Source of the DNA: Prochlorococcus sp. scB245a_520K10
Lineage (GTDB): Bacteria > Cyanobacteriota > Cyanobacteriia > PCC-6307 > Cyanobiaceae
Length of the DNA: 64,000 nt
Direction of reading: 5' to 3'
NCBI GenBank assembly: GCA_000634515.1
Contig: JFNU01000004.1
Location: forward strand, 186,001 to 250,000
Part shown: positions 43,494 to 53,385 of the stretch, in pieces
Position numbering within the stretch: the first letter of the stretch is position 1
Layout of the letters: each line of letters starts with the position of its first letter
Position numbers and translations under genes: made by a program
The notes under the pieces: generated by a model
The model's input: only the letters and a program-made list of their open reading frames with translations
The model's database searches: none
What the model was told of the DNA's origin: nothing

Positions 43494-44861
43494 ATGTCTC
43501 ACGAAATATTCATGCCTGCCTTGAGCTCTACTATGACAGAGGGAAAGATTGTGGAATGGTTGAAAAATCCTGGAGATAAGGTTGAGAGAGGTGAATCTGT
43601 CTTGGTTGTTGAATCTGATAAGGCAGATATGGATGTTGAATCTTTTCAAGATGGATATCTTGCGGCAGTTTTAATGCCCGCAGGGAGTACTGCACCAGTA
43701 GGAGAAACTATTGGACTTATTGTAGAAAATGAGGATGAGATAGCCTCTGTTCAAGAACAAAATAAAGGTAGTCAGCACGAAGTTTCTAGTTCGGATCAAC
43801 TTGAATTGGTGAGCAATAAAACTGAAGAAAAACTAGCAACCAATAATGAAATTGTTGAAAAAGAAGAAAAAGAAGTCGTCTTAAAGAGTGAAAAGCCATC
43901 CCTCTCTTTTAATAATGAGCAAATTAGTGCTGCCACAGGTAATCTTTCTTCAAGGGTAATTGCATCTCCAAGAGCTAAAAAACTTGCCTCTCAAATGGGT
44001 GTTGACTTAGCAAAGGTGCATGGATCTGGACCTCACGGAAGAATTCAAGCCGATGATATTTTAAAAGCAAATGGCCAACCTGTCTCAATACCATGGATAG
44101 GTGAGGGTGGTTCTCCTGCAAGTATTACTGGTGCAAATTTACAAGTTGAAAGCAAACCTGAAAAATCAGGAAACAGTTTTGGTAATCCTGGGGAAACGGT
44201 TCAATTTAATACTCTTCAAAAAGCGGTAAATAAAAATATGGAGTCTAGTTTAGATGTTCCATGTTTTAGGGTGGGATACTCAATTAACACAGATAAATTA
44301 GATAATTTCTATAAAAAGGTAAAACAGAATGGAGTTACTATGACTGCTTTACTAGTAAAGGCAGTTGCAAAGACATTAAAGAAACATCCTCAAGTTAATT
44401 CAAGTTTTTCAGAAAATGGAATTTCTTATCCAGAAAATATAAATATTGCTGTTGCTGTAGCGATGGAAGATGGCGGATTAATAACTCCAGTATTAAAAGA
44501 ACCATGCAATACTGATTTATTTGAATTATCTAGGGAATGGAAAGACCTTGTAAAAAGATCAAGATCAAAACAATTAGAACCTGATGAATACTCAACAGGA
44601 ACCTTTACTTTATCTAACCTTGGTATGTTTGGGGTTGATAGATTTGACGCAATACTACCCCCAGGTACCGGTGCAATTTTAGCGATAGCATCATCGAAAC
44701 CTACTGTTGTTGCTAATAGTGATGGTTCAATTTCTGTAAAAAAATTAATGCAAGTAAATCTAACAGCTGATCATAGAGTGATATATGGAGCTGATGGTGC
44801 TTCATTCTTAAAAGACTTAGCTTCCCTCATTGAAAATGAGCCTGAGACACTTGTATCTTAG
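43494..44861 (+). CDS. pdhC: Pyruvate dehydrogenase complex E2, dihydrolipoamide acetyltransferase
   Basis: Transfers the acetyl group to CoA. One N-terminal lipoyl domain (1-80) with the lipoylated lysine in ESDKADMDVE, a Glu/Lys-rich linker, a peripheral-subunit-binding domain (about 160-200, ASPRAKKLASQMGVDLAKVH) and the catalytic domain (about 240-455) with the active-site His in LTADHRVIYGADGA. Length 455. lipB upstream provides octanoyl transfer to this type of domain. Confidence 0.96.
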   Translation: MSHEIFMPALSSTMTEGKIVEWLKNPGDKVERGESVLVVESDKADMDVESFQDGYLAAVLMPAGSTAPVGETIGLIVENEDEIASVQEQNKGSQHEVSSSDQLELVSNKTEEKLATNNEIVEKEEKEVVLKSEKPSLSFNNEQISAATGNLSSRVIASPRAKKLASQMGVDLAKVHGSGPHGRIQADDILKANGQPVSIPWIGEGGSPASITGANLQVESKPEKSGNSFGNPGETVQFNTLQKAVNKNMESSLDVPCFRVGYSINTDKLDNFYKKVKQNGVTMTALLVKAVAKTLKKHPQVNSSFSENGISYPENINIAVAVAMEDGGLITPVLKEPCNTDLFELSREWKDLVKRSRSKQLEPDEYSTGTFTLSNLGMFGVDRFDAILPPGTGAILAIASSKPTVVANSDGSISVKKLMQVNLTADHRVIYGADGASFLKDLASLIENEPETLVS

Positions 44862-44867
44862 ATTTAA

Positions 44868-45992
44868 TTGATTTCTCATATTAATAATGAAGAAAGAGAT
44901 TATAAGCTAGAAGCATATGATTACTTTCTTGATCCTTCATTAATTGCTAGCAAACCTTCTGCTATAAGGCATGAATCAAGATTGATGATAGTTAGAGATA
45001 GTGTTTTAGAAGAAAACTACTCTACTAATAAATTTACAAAGAATATTTTAGATGAATTTAGAGAAGGGGATCTTGTGGTTGTCAATAATACTAAAGTAAT
45101 GAAGGCAAGGTTAAAGATTGAATTAGAAAATAGGACATTAGTCGAATTATTAGTTCTAGAAAGATCTCATGAATGTTTTTGGTTATGTTTGGCAAAGCCA
45201 GCGAAAAAGTTAAAAATAAATAGAAAATTAAAATTAAAATCACCTTCGGGACAAAATATTAATTTGATAGTTGATGGGGTTGATAAAGAAACTGGAGGGA
45301 GATTTATTAAGTTTCCAGAAAACATAACTGATCTCAAATCAATGAATGACCTTCTTGATAAATACGGGGAAATACCACTACCTCCATATATAAAAAATTC
45401 TGAAGAAGAGTCTTTTCATGAGAAAAGTTATCAAACTGAGTATGCAACTAATCCAGGGGCAGTTGCCGCGCCAACTGCTGGGTTACACTTAAGCAAAAGT
45501 CTTATTTCCAATCTAAAAAAAAAAGGAGTAATAATTTTACCGATAACTTTGCACGTGGGTTATGGAACATTCAAACCAATTGATCAAGAAGATTTAAGTA
45601 ATTTAAAACTTCATAAAGAATGGGTAAGTGTTAATAAGGAAGTAGTGGAGGAAATAAAAAGAATAAAGAAAACAGATAGAAGAATAATTGCTATTGGGAC
45701 AACTAGCGTAAGAGCTCTTGAAAGTTGTTATTCTCACGAATTTAATGACTTTATTCCCATAGCTAAGTATGTTGATTTAGTAATTAAACCAGGTTATAAA
45801 TTTAAGGTAGTTGATGGATTATTAACTAATTTTCATCTTCCTAAAAGTTCATTATTACTATTAGTAAGTGCAATGATTGGTAGAGAAAGATTATTAGATT
45901 TATATAAAAAAGCCATAAAAGAAAAATTCAGATTTTTCTCTTATGGCGATGCTATGTATATTTCACCAGATTCATTACTGGAGAAAAATTGA
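44868..45992 (+). CDS. queA: S-adenosylmethionine:tRNA ribosyltransferase-isomerase
   Basis: Penultimate step of queuosine formation on tRNA. Family marks: 'YDYFLDPSLIASKPSAIR' at the start, 'VNNTKVMKARLK', 'NPGAVAAPTAGLHLS', 'HVGYGTFKPI' and the C-terminal 'TNFHLPKSSLLLLVSAMIG'. Length 374 with a TTG start 6 bases after the pdhC stop, so the two are probably one transcript. It converges with cysK, one base apart. Confidence 0.96.
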   Translation: MISHINNEERDYKLEAYDYFLDPSLIASKPSAIRHESRLMIVRDSVLEENYSTNKFTKNILDEFREGDLVVVNNTKVMKARLKIELENRTLVELLVLERSHECFWLCLAKPAKKLKINRKLKLKSPSGQNINLIVDGVDKETGGRFIKFPENITDLKSMNDLLDKYGEIPLPPYIKNSEEESFHEKSYQTEYATNPGAVAAPTAGLHLSKSLISNLKKKGVIILPITLHVGYGTFKPIDQEDLSNLKLHKEWVSVNKEVVEEIKRIKKTDRRIIAIGTTSVRALESCYSHEFNDFIPIAKYVDLVIKPGYKFKVVDGLLTNFHLPKSSLLLLVSAMIGRERLLDLYKKAIKEKFRFFSYGDAMYISPDSLLEKN

Positions 45993-45993
45993 T

Positions 45994-46980
45994 TTAGGCT
46001 TTGACAGGTTCTTGAATGATTCCGCTTGGAACTTCAGTAAACATAATTGATGATAAATATCTCTCTGCTAAATCAGGTAGAACAACTACGATAGTTTTCC
46101 CAGCGTATTCATCTTGTTCAGCTAATCTAACAGCTGCAGCTGCAGCAGCTCCACAAGATATTCCAACTAATAGACCTTCTTCTTTTGCTAGTCTAAGAGC
46201 CATCTCGATTGACTCGTCATTTGTTACCTGTTCAACCTTGTCAACAATTGACAAGTCAAGGTTCTTAGGAATAAATCCTGCTCCAATTCCTTGAATTTTA
46301 TGAGGACCAGATTTAACCTCTTCTCCATTCATTGTCTGTGTAATAACAGGGCTATGTGAGGGTTCTACAGCTACAGAAGTAATACTTTTGCCCTTCTCTT
46401 GCTTAATGTATCTTGAAACTCCTGTAATTGTGCCGCCAGTTCCAACCCCTGCAACTAAAACATCAATTTCACCATCGCAATCATCCCAGATTTCTGGTCC
46501 AGTGGTTTTGAAATGAATTTCAGGATTTGCTGGATTATCAAATTGACCTGGCATGAAATATTGAGAGGGATTACTTTCTGCAATTTCTTTAGCCTTAGCT
46601 ATTGCTCCAGGCATACCTTTAGAGGCCTCTGTTAAAACAATTTCAGCACCCAATACTGCCATGACCCTTCTTCTTTCAATTGACATGGATTCTGGCATTG
46701 TAAGGATGAGTTTATAACCTCTTGCTGAAGCAGTAAAAGCTAGAGCAATTCCTGTATTGCCAGAAGTTGGCTCAACAATCGTTTTGTCTTTTGTAAGCTT
46801 CCCACTTTTCTCTGCATCCCAGATCATGTTTGCGCCAATCCTACATTTGACACTATAAGCAGGGTTTCTGCCTTCAATTTTTGCAAGTACTGTAGCTTTC
46901 GCGTTTTTAGTAACTGATTTTAATTTTACTAATGGAGTGTTTCCAATAGCAAAACTATTGTCCTCATAAATTTTTGCCAT
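45994..46980 (-). CDS. cysK: Cysteine synthase (O-acetylserine sulfhydrylase)
   Basis: PLP enzyme making cysteine from O-acetylserine and sulfide. The PLP lysine is Lys45 in [10 protein letters not shown]; the substrate loop '[12 protein letters not shown]' and phosphate loop 'GTGGTITGV' are present. Length 328. It is the last gene of a minus-strand run with two trans-sulfuration enzymes. Confidence 0.97.
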   Translation of the reverse strand: MAKIYEDNSFAIGNTPLVKLKSVTKNAKATVLAKIEGRNPAYSVKCRIGANMIWDAEKSGKLTKDKTIVEPTSGNTGIALAFTASARGYKLILTMPESMSIERRRVMAVLGAEIVLTEASKGMPGAIAKAKEIAESNPSQYFMPGQFDNPANPEIHFKTTGPEIWDDCDGEIDVLVAGVGTGGTITGVSRYIKQEKGKSITSVAVEPSHSPVITQTMNGEEVKSGPHKIQGIGAGFIPKNLDLSIVDKVEQVTNDESIEMALRLAKEEGLLVGISCGAAAAAAVRLAEQDEYAGKTIVVVLPDLAERYLSSIMFTEVPSGIIQEPVKA

Positions 46981-47064
46981 TTATATATTGAGAAAATATA
47001 TTTTAATATTAACTATTATTCAGAAAAAGAGTATATAAGTTTCTATACGGTAAATACCAGTAGT

Positions 47065-48534
47065 TTAGAAATTATTTAGTGCTTCAGAAAAGGTTTTCCA
47101 TAATTGATCTTGGTCTTCTAATCCAACTGATACTCTAATAAGGTGCGAGGGTATACCAAAACTTTCTGCCCAATCCAACTCATCATAATGAGCTAGTAAA
47201 ACATAAGGACAAACTAGAGTAAATTTTGTACCTAAACTAGGTCCTTTAGATACTTGTAGAGAATCATAAAATTTTTTAGCTTTGTTCAATCCTCCATTTA
47301 ATTCAAACGATAATAAACAGCCGTATCCTCCATCAGAAGTAAGTAAAGAATTAAAATTTGGACAATTTTCAGGATGGAAAATATTTTTAATCTCGCTATG
47401 GGTCTCTAATCTTTTTTTTAATTCTAAACATGCTTTATTTTGTTCAAAAACTCTTTGATTTATATCTCTACTAACTTTCTCTAGATAAACTATATCTCCA
47501 TCGGAAAGTATTGGAAGATTAATCTCTTTTAATGCATTTCTAAAATGATCAATCCATTTGCTTTTTGGATTAAGTATTAATGATCCGGCAAGAATATCAC
47601 CACTACCTGAAAAAATTTTTGTAAGTGAAGTAAAAACTATATCTGCATATTTTATGGAATTTATATTTAAATTCGAACCAATTGTATCGTCAACAATTAA
47701 GGGAATATTTAATTTTCTTGCTATTTTTGAAATTTTTTTAATGTTTACACATTTGAGCATTGGATTACTTGGAAGTTCAATAATTAATGCTGATGGATTT
47801 AATCTTTTGATTTCTAATTCAATATCCGCGCAATTTTCTTCTGTAATTAACTTGGCTCCATGAAAAATATTCATTGGTAATTTAAGTACATCTACATATG
47901 GAAAACCAATTTGGAGTGTTGGTTTGGCTGGAAATAATTTATATATGATTTCTAATGATGTATGCAATGCAGACATTCCAGATGAAGTTAAGTGAATATC
48001 ATTAGAGTTAATTTTTGTAGATTTAGAAATTCTATTTTTTATTCTTTGAGAACATTCATTTACGTAAGATTTCGGAGGATAATCTTCAAGACCTAGTTCT
48101 AAAGCAGCAGATCTTGAAGATATACCAAGACCAGTATGTTGCCAAAAATATTTTGCATAAATACTTCCTTCTTTTTCAGTAATTAAGAAAGCTAAATTAT
48201 CTCTTTTTTCTATTAATGAGAATTGTTCAGAAGTATTTCTATCAATGTAATTTTTAGCTTTAAAAGCTATGCTTTCATTCGGATATGGCCATATACTTTT
48301 ATTGTTGTAGTAATTTTCCTTTTTTACTTTTTCGCATAATCTTTTCACTATGGGGTTTAGACCGAACCGTGGGTAAATTGACTTCAGTAAATTCATACAT
48401 TCTTGATTTTTTTCCTCGTAATTAATGACATCTTTCCAAGTTGGTAACGCTACAGAAACGGCATGAATACTATCAGGAATTGCATATCCCAACTCAAAAT
48501 TTTTCCATATAGGGTTTTTAAGTAAATCTCTCAA
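47065..48534 (-). CDS. Large Cys/Met-metabolism PLP enzyme, divergent cystathionine gamma-synthase-like
   Basis: The C-terminal 370 residues carry the family fold; the PLP lysine is in TSLTKIFSGSGDI and the aspartate in IVDDTIGS. An extra N-terminal segment of about 120 residues is absent from standard members, giving 489 residues in total. It follows the 387-residue paralogue by 3 bases, so they are co-translated. Whether it is a second synthase or a lyase cannot be decided; its active-site loop differs from the paralogue (SGSGD instead of NGHSD). Confidence 0.85.
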   Translation of the reverse strand: MRDLLKNPIWKNFELGYAIPDSIHAVSVALPTWKDVINYEEKNQECMNLLKSIYPRFGLNPIVKRLCEKVKKENYYNNKSIWPYPNESIAFKAKNYIDRNTSEQFSLIEKRDNLAFLITEKEGSIYAKYFWQHTGLGISSRSAALELGLEDYPPKSYVNECSQRIKNRISKSTKINSNDIHLTSSGMSALHTSLEIIYKLFPAKPTLQIGFPYVDVLKLPMNIFHGAKLITEENCADIELEIKRLNPSALIIELPSNPMLKCVNIKKISKIARKLNIPLIVDDTIGSNLNINSIKYADIVFTSLTKIFSGSGDILAGSLILNPKSKWIDHFRNALKEINLPILSDGDIVYLEKVSRDINQRVFEQNKACLELKKRLETHSEIKNIFHPENCPNFNSLLTSDGGYGCLLSFELNGGLNKAKKFYDSLQVSKGPSLGTKFTLVCPYVLLAHYDELDWAESFGIPSHLIRVSVGLEDQDQLWKTFSEALNNF

Positions 48535-48537
48535 TTT

Positions 48538-49701
48538 TCAGAATTGATTTAAAGAAAATAAAATGTCCGAGATTAAATCGTTTGTATCTTCACATCCAAT
48601 TGATAATCTGATAAGAGAATCATCTATCCCTAGTAGATTTTTTGTTTCATCATCAACAGAAGCATGAGTCATTGTTGCGGGGTGACAAATTAAACTTTCA
48701 ACTCCTCCAAGGCTTTCTGCTAGCGAGAAATATTTGAGAGATTTGCAAAATTTAAAAGTATCCTCTTTATTCAAATTTAATTTTAGGGTGATCATTGAAC
48801 CTCCAGATTTCATTTGCGATTTTGCTAAATTAAATTGAGGATGTTCTTCATTAAAAGGGTAAATTACTTTACTAATTATTTTATGATTCTCTAATTCTTC
48901 AGAAATCAATTCTGCACTTTGAGTTTGTTGTTCGATTCTTAAAGGAAGAGTTTTCACTCCTCTCGTAATGAGCCAACAATCAAAAGGAGATGGTTGAAGC
49001 CCTAGAGATTTTTGAGAGAAAAGCATCTTACTATTCCAAACCTCATTATTTGTCAGTACTGCTCCACCAAGTGCGTCACTATGCCCATTAATGAATTTTG
49101 TAGTGCTTACAAGCGATAATGTTGCCCCAAGGTCCAATGGTTTTTGAATAAGCGCTGTAGAAAATGTGTTGTCTACAACAACTGGTATTTGGAGTTTATT
49201 CGCTTCATCACAAATCGCCTTAATATCAAGTACCTTCAAAAGTGGATTAGTTGGACTTTCTAACCATATCAAGGTTGGCTCGAAGTTTGACATCTTTTTG
49301 ATATTTTTTTCGTTTGTAAAATCTGTGTATAAAACTTCTACCTCAAATTTCTTGAAAACTTTTTCAAACATCCTCACTGTACAACCATAGAGATTTGACT
49401 CGCAGAGTATCTTATCGCCTGATTTCAGTGCCGATATAATTGCAGTTACCGCGCTAATTCCAGATCCAAAAACTGTACAGTATTCAGAATCTTCTATTGA
49501 TTTAAGGATGTTTTCTAGAATTCTAAAGTTGGGGTTGCCTGATCTCGTGTAGTCGAAATTTTCTTTGTTTCCATGTTTGAATGTAGATGTAGAAAAAATT
49601 GGAGGCATAACACATCCGGTTTCTTCTGCAAATGTTTCCCCATGGTGAATAGATAAGGTCTTAAAACCTGGCTTTTTTATATTATTTTCCTTATTTCCCA
49701 T
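48538..49701 (-). CDS. metB: Cystathionine gamma-synthase / trans-sulfuration PLP enzyme
   Basis: The PLP lysine is Lys202 in STTKFINGHSDALGG, the hallmark of the Cys/Met metabolism family; 'VVDNTFSTA' gives the pyridine-ring aspartate, and YTRSGNP near residue 51 binds the cofactor phosphate of the neighbouring subunit. Length 387 is typical. Family sequence alone does not separate synthase from lyase. It is co-transcribed with the larger paralogue. Confidence 0.92.
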   Translation of the reverse strand: MGNKENNIKKPGFKTLSIHHGETFAEETGCVMPPIFSTSTFKHGNKENFDYTRSGNPNFRILENILKSIEDSEYCTVFGSGISAVTAIISALKSGDKILCESNLYGCTVRMFEKVFKKFEVEVLYTDFTNEKNIKKMSNFEPTLIWLESPTNPLLKVLDIKAICDEANKLQIPVVVDNTFSTALIQKPLDLGATLSLVSTTKFINGHSDALGGAVLTNNEVWNSKMLFSQKSLGLQPSPFDCWLITRGVKTLPLRIEQQTQSAELISEELENHKIISKVIYPFNEEHPQFNLAKSQMKSGGSMITLKLNLNKEDTFKFCKSLKYFSLAESLGGVESLICHPATMTHASVDDETKNLLGIDDSLIRLSIGCEDTNDLISDILFSLNQF

Positions 49702-49723
49702 TATTTTTAAAAATAAGAATTAA

Positions 49724-49789
49724 ATTAAACCCTCATTTTTTAAACGAGAGGTTTAATAATCCAAAGAAAAGTTTTATTAAACTTTTCTT
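49724..49789. terminator. Two adjacent hairpins after rpsD
   Basis: A perfect 11-base-pair stem (49764-49774 with 49779-49789, loop TATT) overlaps the rpsD stop codon. A second near-perfect stem lies at 49724-49734 and 49746-49757 (ATTAAACCCTC with GAG-A-GGTTTAAT). On the minus strand the second is followed by a T-rich segment, so it is the better terminator; the first may protect the mRNA end. Confidence 0.7.
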
Positions 49790-50385
49790 GAATAATATTC
49801 AACAACTAGTAGTTCGTTTATTTCGAGAGCAACCCACTCTCTATCGCATTTCCCAGTTATTTTTCCCGTTAATTTAGGTTTGTCTAAATCAAGATGCGGT
49901 GGGACATTTGCTAAACCAGGGAATTCTATATTACCCTCTACAAGTTTTTTGCTTGCCTTGTTTTCTTTAATTCCGATTACATCGCCTGATTTGCATTGAT
50001 AACCAGCAATATCAAGAACCTTTCCATTAACGGTTACATGGCCATGATTTACTAATTGTCTTGAGCCTGGAATGGTACCTCCAAAACCTAATCTAAAACA
50101 AACATTATCAAGTCTGTTTTCTAAAAGTCTTAGTAGGTTAGTTCCTGTAGATCCTTCTTGAGCTCTGGCTTTTTTTACATAACGTACTAGTTGTTTTTCA
50201 GAAACTCCATAATTAAACCTTAGTTTCTGCTTTTCTTCTAGACGAATTGCATATTCTGATCGCTTGCGACGGGCTTGGCCGTGCTGACCTGGAGGATTAG
50301 ACTTCTTTGAAGCTTTCCTGGTGAGACCTGGTAGTTCTCCCAAGCGACGCGTAACCCTTAACCTAGGGCCGCGGTATCTTGACAT
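49777..50385 (-). CDS. rpsD: 30S ribosomal protein S4
   Basis: Primary 16S-binding protein of the 30S subunit. The N-terminus [20 protein letters not shown] and the S4 RNA-binding domain '[28 protein letters not shown]' (in two parts here) are unmistakable. Length 202 as in cyanobacteria. It stands alone rather than in a ribosomal protein operon and diverges from yidD. Confidence 0.98.
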   Translation of the reverse strand: MSRYRGPRLRVTRRLGELPGLTRKASKKSNPPGQHGQARRKRSEYAIRLEEKQKLRFNYGVSEKQLVRYVKKARAQEGSTGTNLLRLLENRLDNVCFRLGFGGTIPGSRQLVNHGHVTVNGKVLDIAGYQCKSGDVIGIKENKASKKLVEGNIEFPGLANVPPHLDLDKPKLTGKITGKCDREWVALEINELLVVEYYSRKV

Positions 50386-50480
50386 AATTTTAAATTAAAT
50401 AGAAAATTGCAATAAATTGGCTAATTGATTAAATTCAATTAAACTAAATTACTACTGAGATACTATTTTACATCATTAAA

Positions 50481-50717
50481 GTGTTCAAAACTATTAATCG
50501 ATCAATTACTTCAATACTTCTTTTTTTGATTTCGTTCTATCAAAAGTGGTTTTCTCCTTTTTTCGGACCAAGATGTAGATTTATTCCAAGTTGCAGCTCT
50601 TATGGATACGAGGCAATTACTAGACATGGTCCTTGGAAGGGAGGTTGGTTAACTTTAAGAAGATTAAGCAGATGTCATCCTTTAACTCCCTGTGGATGCG
50701 ACCCTGTGCCTGATTGA
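50481..50717 (+). CDS. yidD: Membrane protein insertion efficiency factor YidD
   Basis: Small protein that assists YidC-dependent membrane insertion. The family motif 'CRFIPSCSSYGYEAITRHG' and C-terminal 'RLSRCHPLTPCGCDPVPD' are complete. Length 78, with the cysteine set conserved. The next gene starts 4 bases after its stop. Confidence 0.95.
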   Translation: MFKTINRSITSILLFLISFYQKWFSPFFGPRCRFIPSCSSYGYEAITRHGPWKGGWLTLRRLSRCHPLTPCGCDPVPD

Positions 50718-50721
50718 ATGA

Positions 50722-51024
50722 ATGAAAATATTTATTTTTGTTAGGCAGGGATGTTGCCTTTGTGATTCATTAAAAAACAAACTGGCAAAAATAAATCTTA
50801 ATGAGTTATTCCCCAATCTAGAGGAGCTTAAAGAAATTGATATTGATAGGGTAGATTTATATAAAGATAAATATAAAAAATATGATTATGAAGTACCTGT
50901 TATTGCTGTTCAAGGAATTAGTTCCAGGGAAATTATAGAATTGCCTCGTATTTCTCCAAGATTAAAAGATGATCAATTAAAGAATTGGTTTCAAAAAAAT
51001 ATTAATACCATTCTGAAGAAATAA
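50722..51024 (+). CDS. Glutaredoxin-like (DUF836) protein
   Basis: A thioredoxin-fold protein of 100 residues with an N-terminal CxxC site at Cys11 and Cys14 (RQGCCLCDSL) and the cis-proline block YEVPVIAV. Members of this family are small thiol oxidoreductases of unknown partner. Located between yidD and murE in a tight plus-strand run. Confidence 0.85.
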   Translation: MKIFIFVRQGCCLCDSLKNKLAKINLNELFPNLEELKEIDIDRVDLYKDKYKKYDYEVPVIAVQGISSREIIELPRISPRLKDDQLKNWFQKNINTILKK

Positions 51025-51033
51025 TCTTTTTAT

Positions 51034-52569
51034 ATGAGATCTATTAAATTACATAAACTTTTAGATTTGGTAGGAATTATTCCTTCATTAGATCTAATTG
51101 ATCATGAAATCAATAATATTTCTTTTAACTCTAAAGAAGTACAAAAAGGAACTTTATTTTTAGGTATGCCTGGTTTAAATGTTGATGGAGGAAAATATTG
51201 TATTGAGGCAATTGAAAATGGAGCAGAAGCTGCCATTATTGGGTCTGCTGCAAAACAGAAAATTGGATCTATTGATCGAGAAAGGATTTTAGTTATAGAG
51301 AATAAATTAGATTATATTTCTGGTCAAATAGTCGCTGAGTTTTGGAATAGGCCTTCAAGAAAACTTAAACTTATTGGTGTTACGGGTACAAATGGAAAAA
51401 CGACAATTACTTTTTTATTGGAATATCTTTTAAAAAAATTAGGGAAAAAAACTGCATTATTTGGGACCTTGTTCAATAGATGGCCTGGCTTCTCTGAAGT
51501 GGCTTCTCATACAACTGATTTCGCTGATAAACTTCAAAAGAAACTAAATGCTGCTGTTGAGGCAGAATCTGAATTCGCGATATTAGAGGTAAGTTCTCAT
51601 TCTATTGCTCAAAACAGGATATCAGGCTGTGAATTTGAGGCGGCTATTTTTACTAATTTAACTCAAGATCATCTTGATTATCACTCAGATATGGAATCTT
51701 ATTTTCGAACTAAAAGAAAATTATTTTTCCCACCTTACTTAAAAGATAAAGATGGAATTTCTGTGTTAAATCATGATGACTCTTGGATATCTAAATTATC
51801 ATCTGATCTTGAAAAACGATCGTCATTAGTCTCAACAAAGATTACTAAGAGTGAATTTAAAAATGATGATTTTTTTTACGTAACTGATAAACAATTTACT
51901 GAAAGTGGCTCCACCTGTATTTTTCATACACCTAAAGAAAAAATTAAACTTTTTGTTCCACTTGTTGGTGAATTTAATTTAATGAATGCGATTCAGGCAA
52001 TAACAATTTTGTATAAACTTAATTTCTCTTTAAAAGATTTATCAAAGTTAATACAATCTTTCCCTGGTGCTCCTGGGAGAATGGAGAAAATAGAAATTGA
52101 TAATTATGACGTTTCAAGAACACTTCCAACTGTAATTATTGATTATGCACACACGCCTGATGGATTAAAAAAAGTTTTGCAATCAATTAAAAAACTTTGT
52201 AAAGGGAAACTTATTACTGTTTTTGGCTGTGGAGGAGATCGAGATAGTAGTAAAAGGCCTTTAATGGGATCAATAGCTGAAAAGTTTTCTGATCACGTTT
52301 TTATAACTTCAGATAATCCAAGATCAGAAGAGCCGCAAAAGATAGTAAATGATATTTTGATGGGTATAGAAAAAAGAGAAAAAATAACAATTGATATTGA
52401 TAGATTTAAAGCAATAAATGAATCTATCAAATTTGCTAATAAAGAAGATATTGTTTTAATTGCAGGAAAAGGACATGAAGACTATCAAATTCTGAATGAC
52501 AAAGTGATTGGTTTTGATGATAGAAAAATAGCTCAAAAATTGTTACGAGAAAAAAGTAAATCTAAATAA
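51034..52569 (+). CDS. murE: UDP-N-acetylmuramoyl-tripeptide synthetase (MurE)
   Basis: Adds meso-diaminopimelate to the peptidoglycan precursor. The ATP loop 'GVTGTNGKTT' lies near residue 112, the carbamylated-lysine region near 'TKRKLFF', and the Dap-recognition motif DNPRSEEP near residue 429. Length 511. Downstream of the glutaredoxin-like gene by 9 bases. Confidence 0.96.
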   Translation: MRSIKLHKLLDLVGIIPSLDLIDHEINNISFNSKEVQKGTLFLGMPGLNVDGGKYCIEAIENGAEAAIIGSAAKQKIGSIDRERILVIENKLDYISGQIVAEFWNRPSRKLKLIGVTGTNGKTTITFLLEYLLKKLGKKTALFGTLFNRWPGFSEVASHTTDFADKLQKKLNAAVEAESEFAILEVSSHSIAQNRISGCEFEAAIFTNLTQDHLDYHSDMESYFRTKRKLFFPPYLKDKDGISVLNHDDSWISKLSSDLEKRSSLVSTKITKSEFKNDDFFYVTDKQFTESGSTCIFHTPKEKIKLFVPLVGEFNLMNAIQAITILYKLNFSLKDLSKLIQSFPGAPGRMEKIEIDNYDVSRTLPTVIIDYAHTPDGLKKVLQSIKKLCKGKLITVFGCGGDRDSSKRPLMGSIAEKFSDHVFITSDNPRSEEPQKIVNDILMGIEKREKITIDIDRFKAINESIKFANKEDIVLIAGKGHEDYQILNDKVIGFDDRKIAQKLLREKSKSK

Positions 52570-52635
52570 AATTTACTAATCAAATAAGAAAGATTTTACG
52601 CAAATCACAAGAAAAGTTTCTTAGAATCAATTAAG

Positions 52636-53355
52636 TTGTTTTTTCATAAAATGAAAGGCTTAGCCCTAGTTGTAGGCGCAGGTGGAATTGGTACGCAAAT
52701 AGCTATAGATCTGAGCGAAAGTGAAAAAGATTTAGATGTTATTTTATGTGGAAGAGAAAGTGAATTTAATTCTTTTTGGGAATTAGATATAGAGGATTCT
52801 CAATCACTTTTTCAGTTGAAAAATAAAATAACAAATCATCCTTCAAAATTAAGACTAGTTGTTAATGCTGCAGGTAGACTTCATAGTGATTCACTTCAAC
52901 CAGAAAAAAGATTACAACATCTTGATAAACAAAATATGATGGAAAGTTTTTCAATAAATGCCTTTTCTCCTATTTTATTAGCTAAAACTATTGAAGAATT
53001 TATACCAAAAGATCTTGATTTTAATTTTGCAAGTATAAGTGCAAGAGTGGGAAGCATTGGAGATAATCAAACTGGAGGTTGGTATTCATATAGAGCTGCA
53101 AAATCTGCACAAAATCAGTTTTTTAAATCTTTAAGTATTGAGTGGGCTAGACGTTTCCCAAAGGCTACTATTACATTGCTTCATCCAGGAACAGTTGATA
53201 CTGATTTATCGAGACCTTTTCATAAATTTGTTCCAGAACATAAATTATTTAGTAAAGAAAAATCATCCCAATTTTTGATCAATATTATTAAAAATCAAAC
53301 TCCAGCATCTACTGGAAAATTTATTGCATGGGATAGCTCTGAGATACCTTGGTAA
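52636..53355 (+). CDS. Short-chain dehydrogenase/reductase
   Basis: The Rossmann motif 'VVGAGGIGTQIA' lies near the N-terminus, the NAA motif is 'VVNAAGRL', and the catalytic Ser and Tyr-x3-Lys are visible (SISARVGSIG then WYSYRAAKSA). Length 239. The family covers many substrates and includes CsgA-like members; the substrate is unknown. Separated from murE by 66 bases. Confidence 0.88.
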   Translation: MFFHKMKGLALVVGAGGIGTQIAIDLSESEKDLDVILCGRESEFNSFWELDIEDSQSLFQLKNKITNHPSKLRLVVNAAGRLHSDSLQPEKRLQHLDKQNMMESFSINAFSPILLAKTIEEFIPKDLDFNFASISARVGSIGDNQTGGWYSYRAAKSAQNQFFKSLSIEWARRFPKATITLLHPGTVDTDLSRPFHKFVPEHKLFSKEKSSQFLINIIKNQTPASTGKFIAWDSSEIPW

Positions 53356-53385
53356 ACCAAATTTTATCTTTATATCAATAAATCT

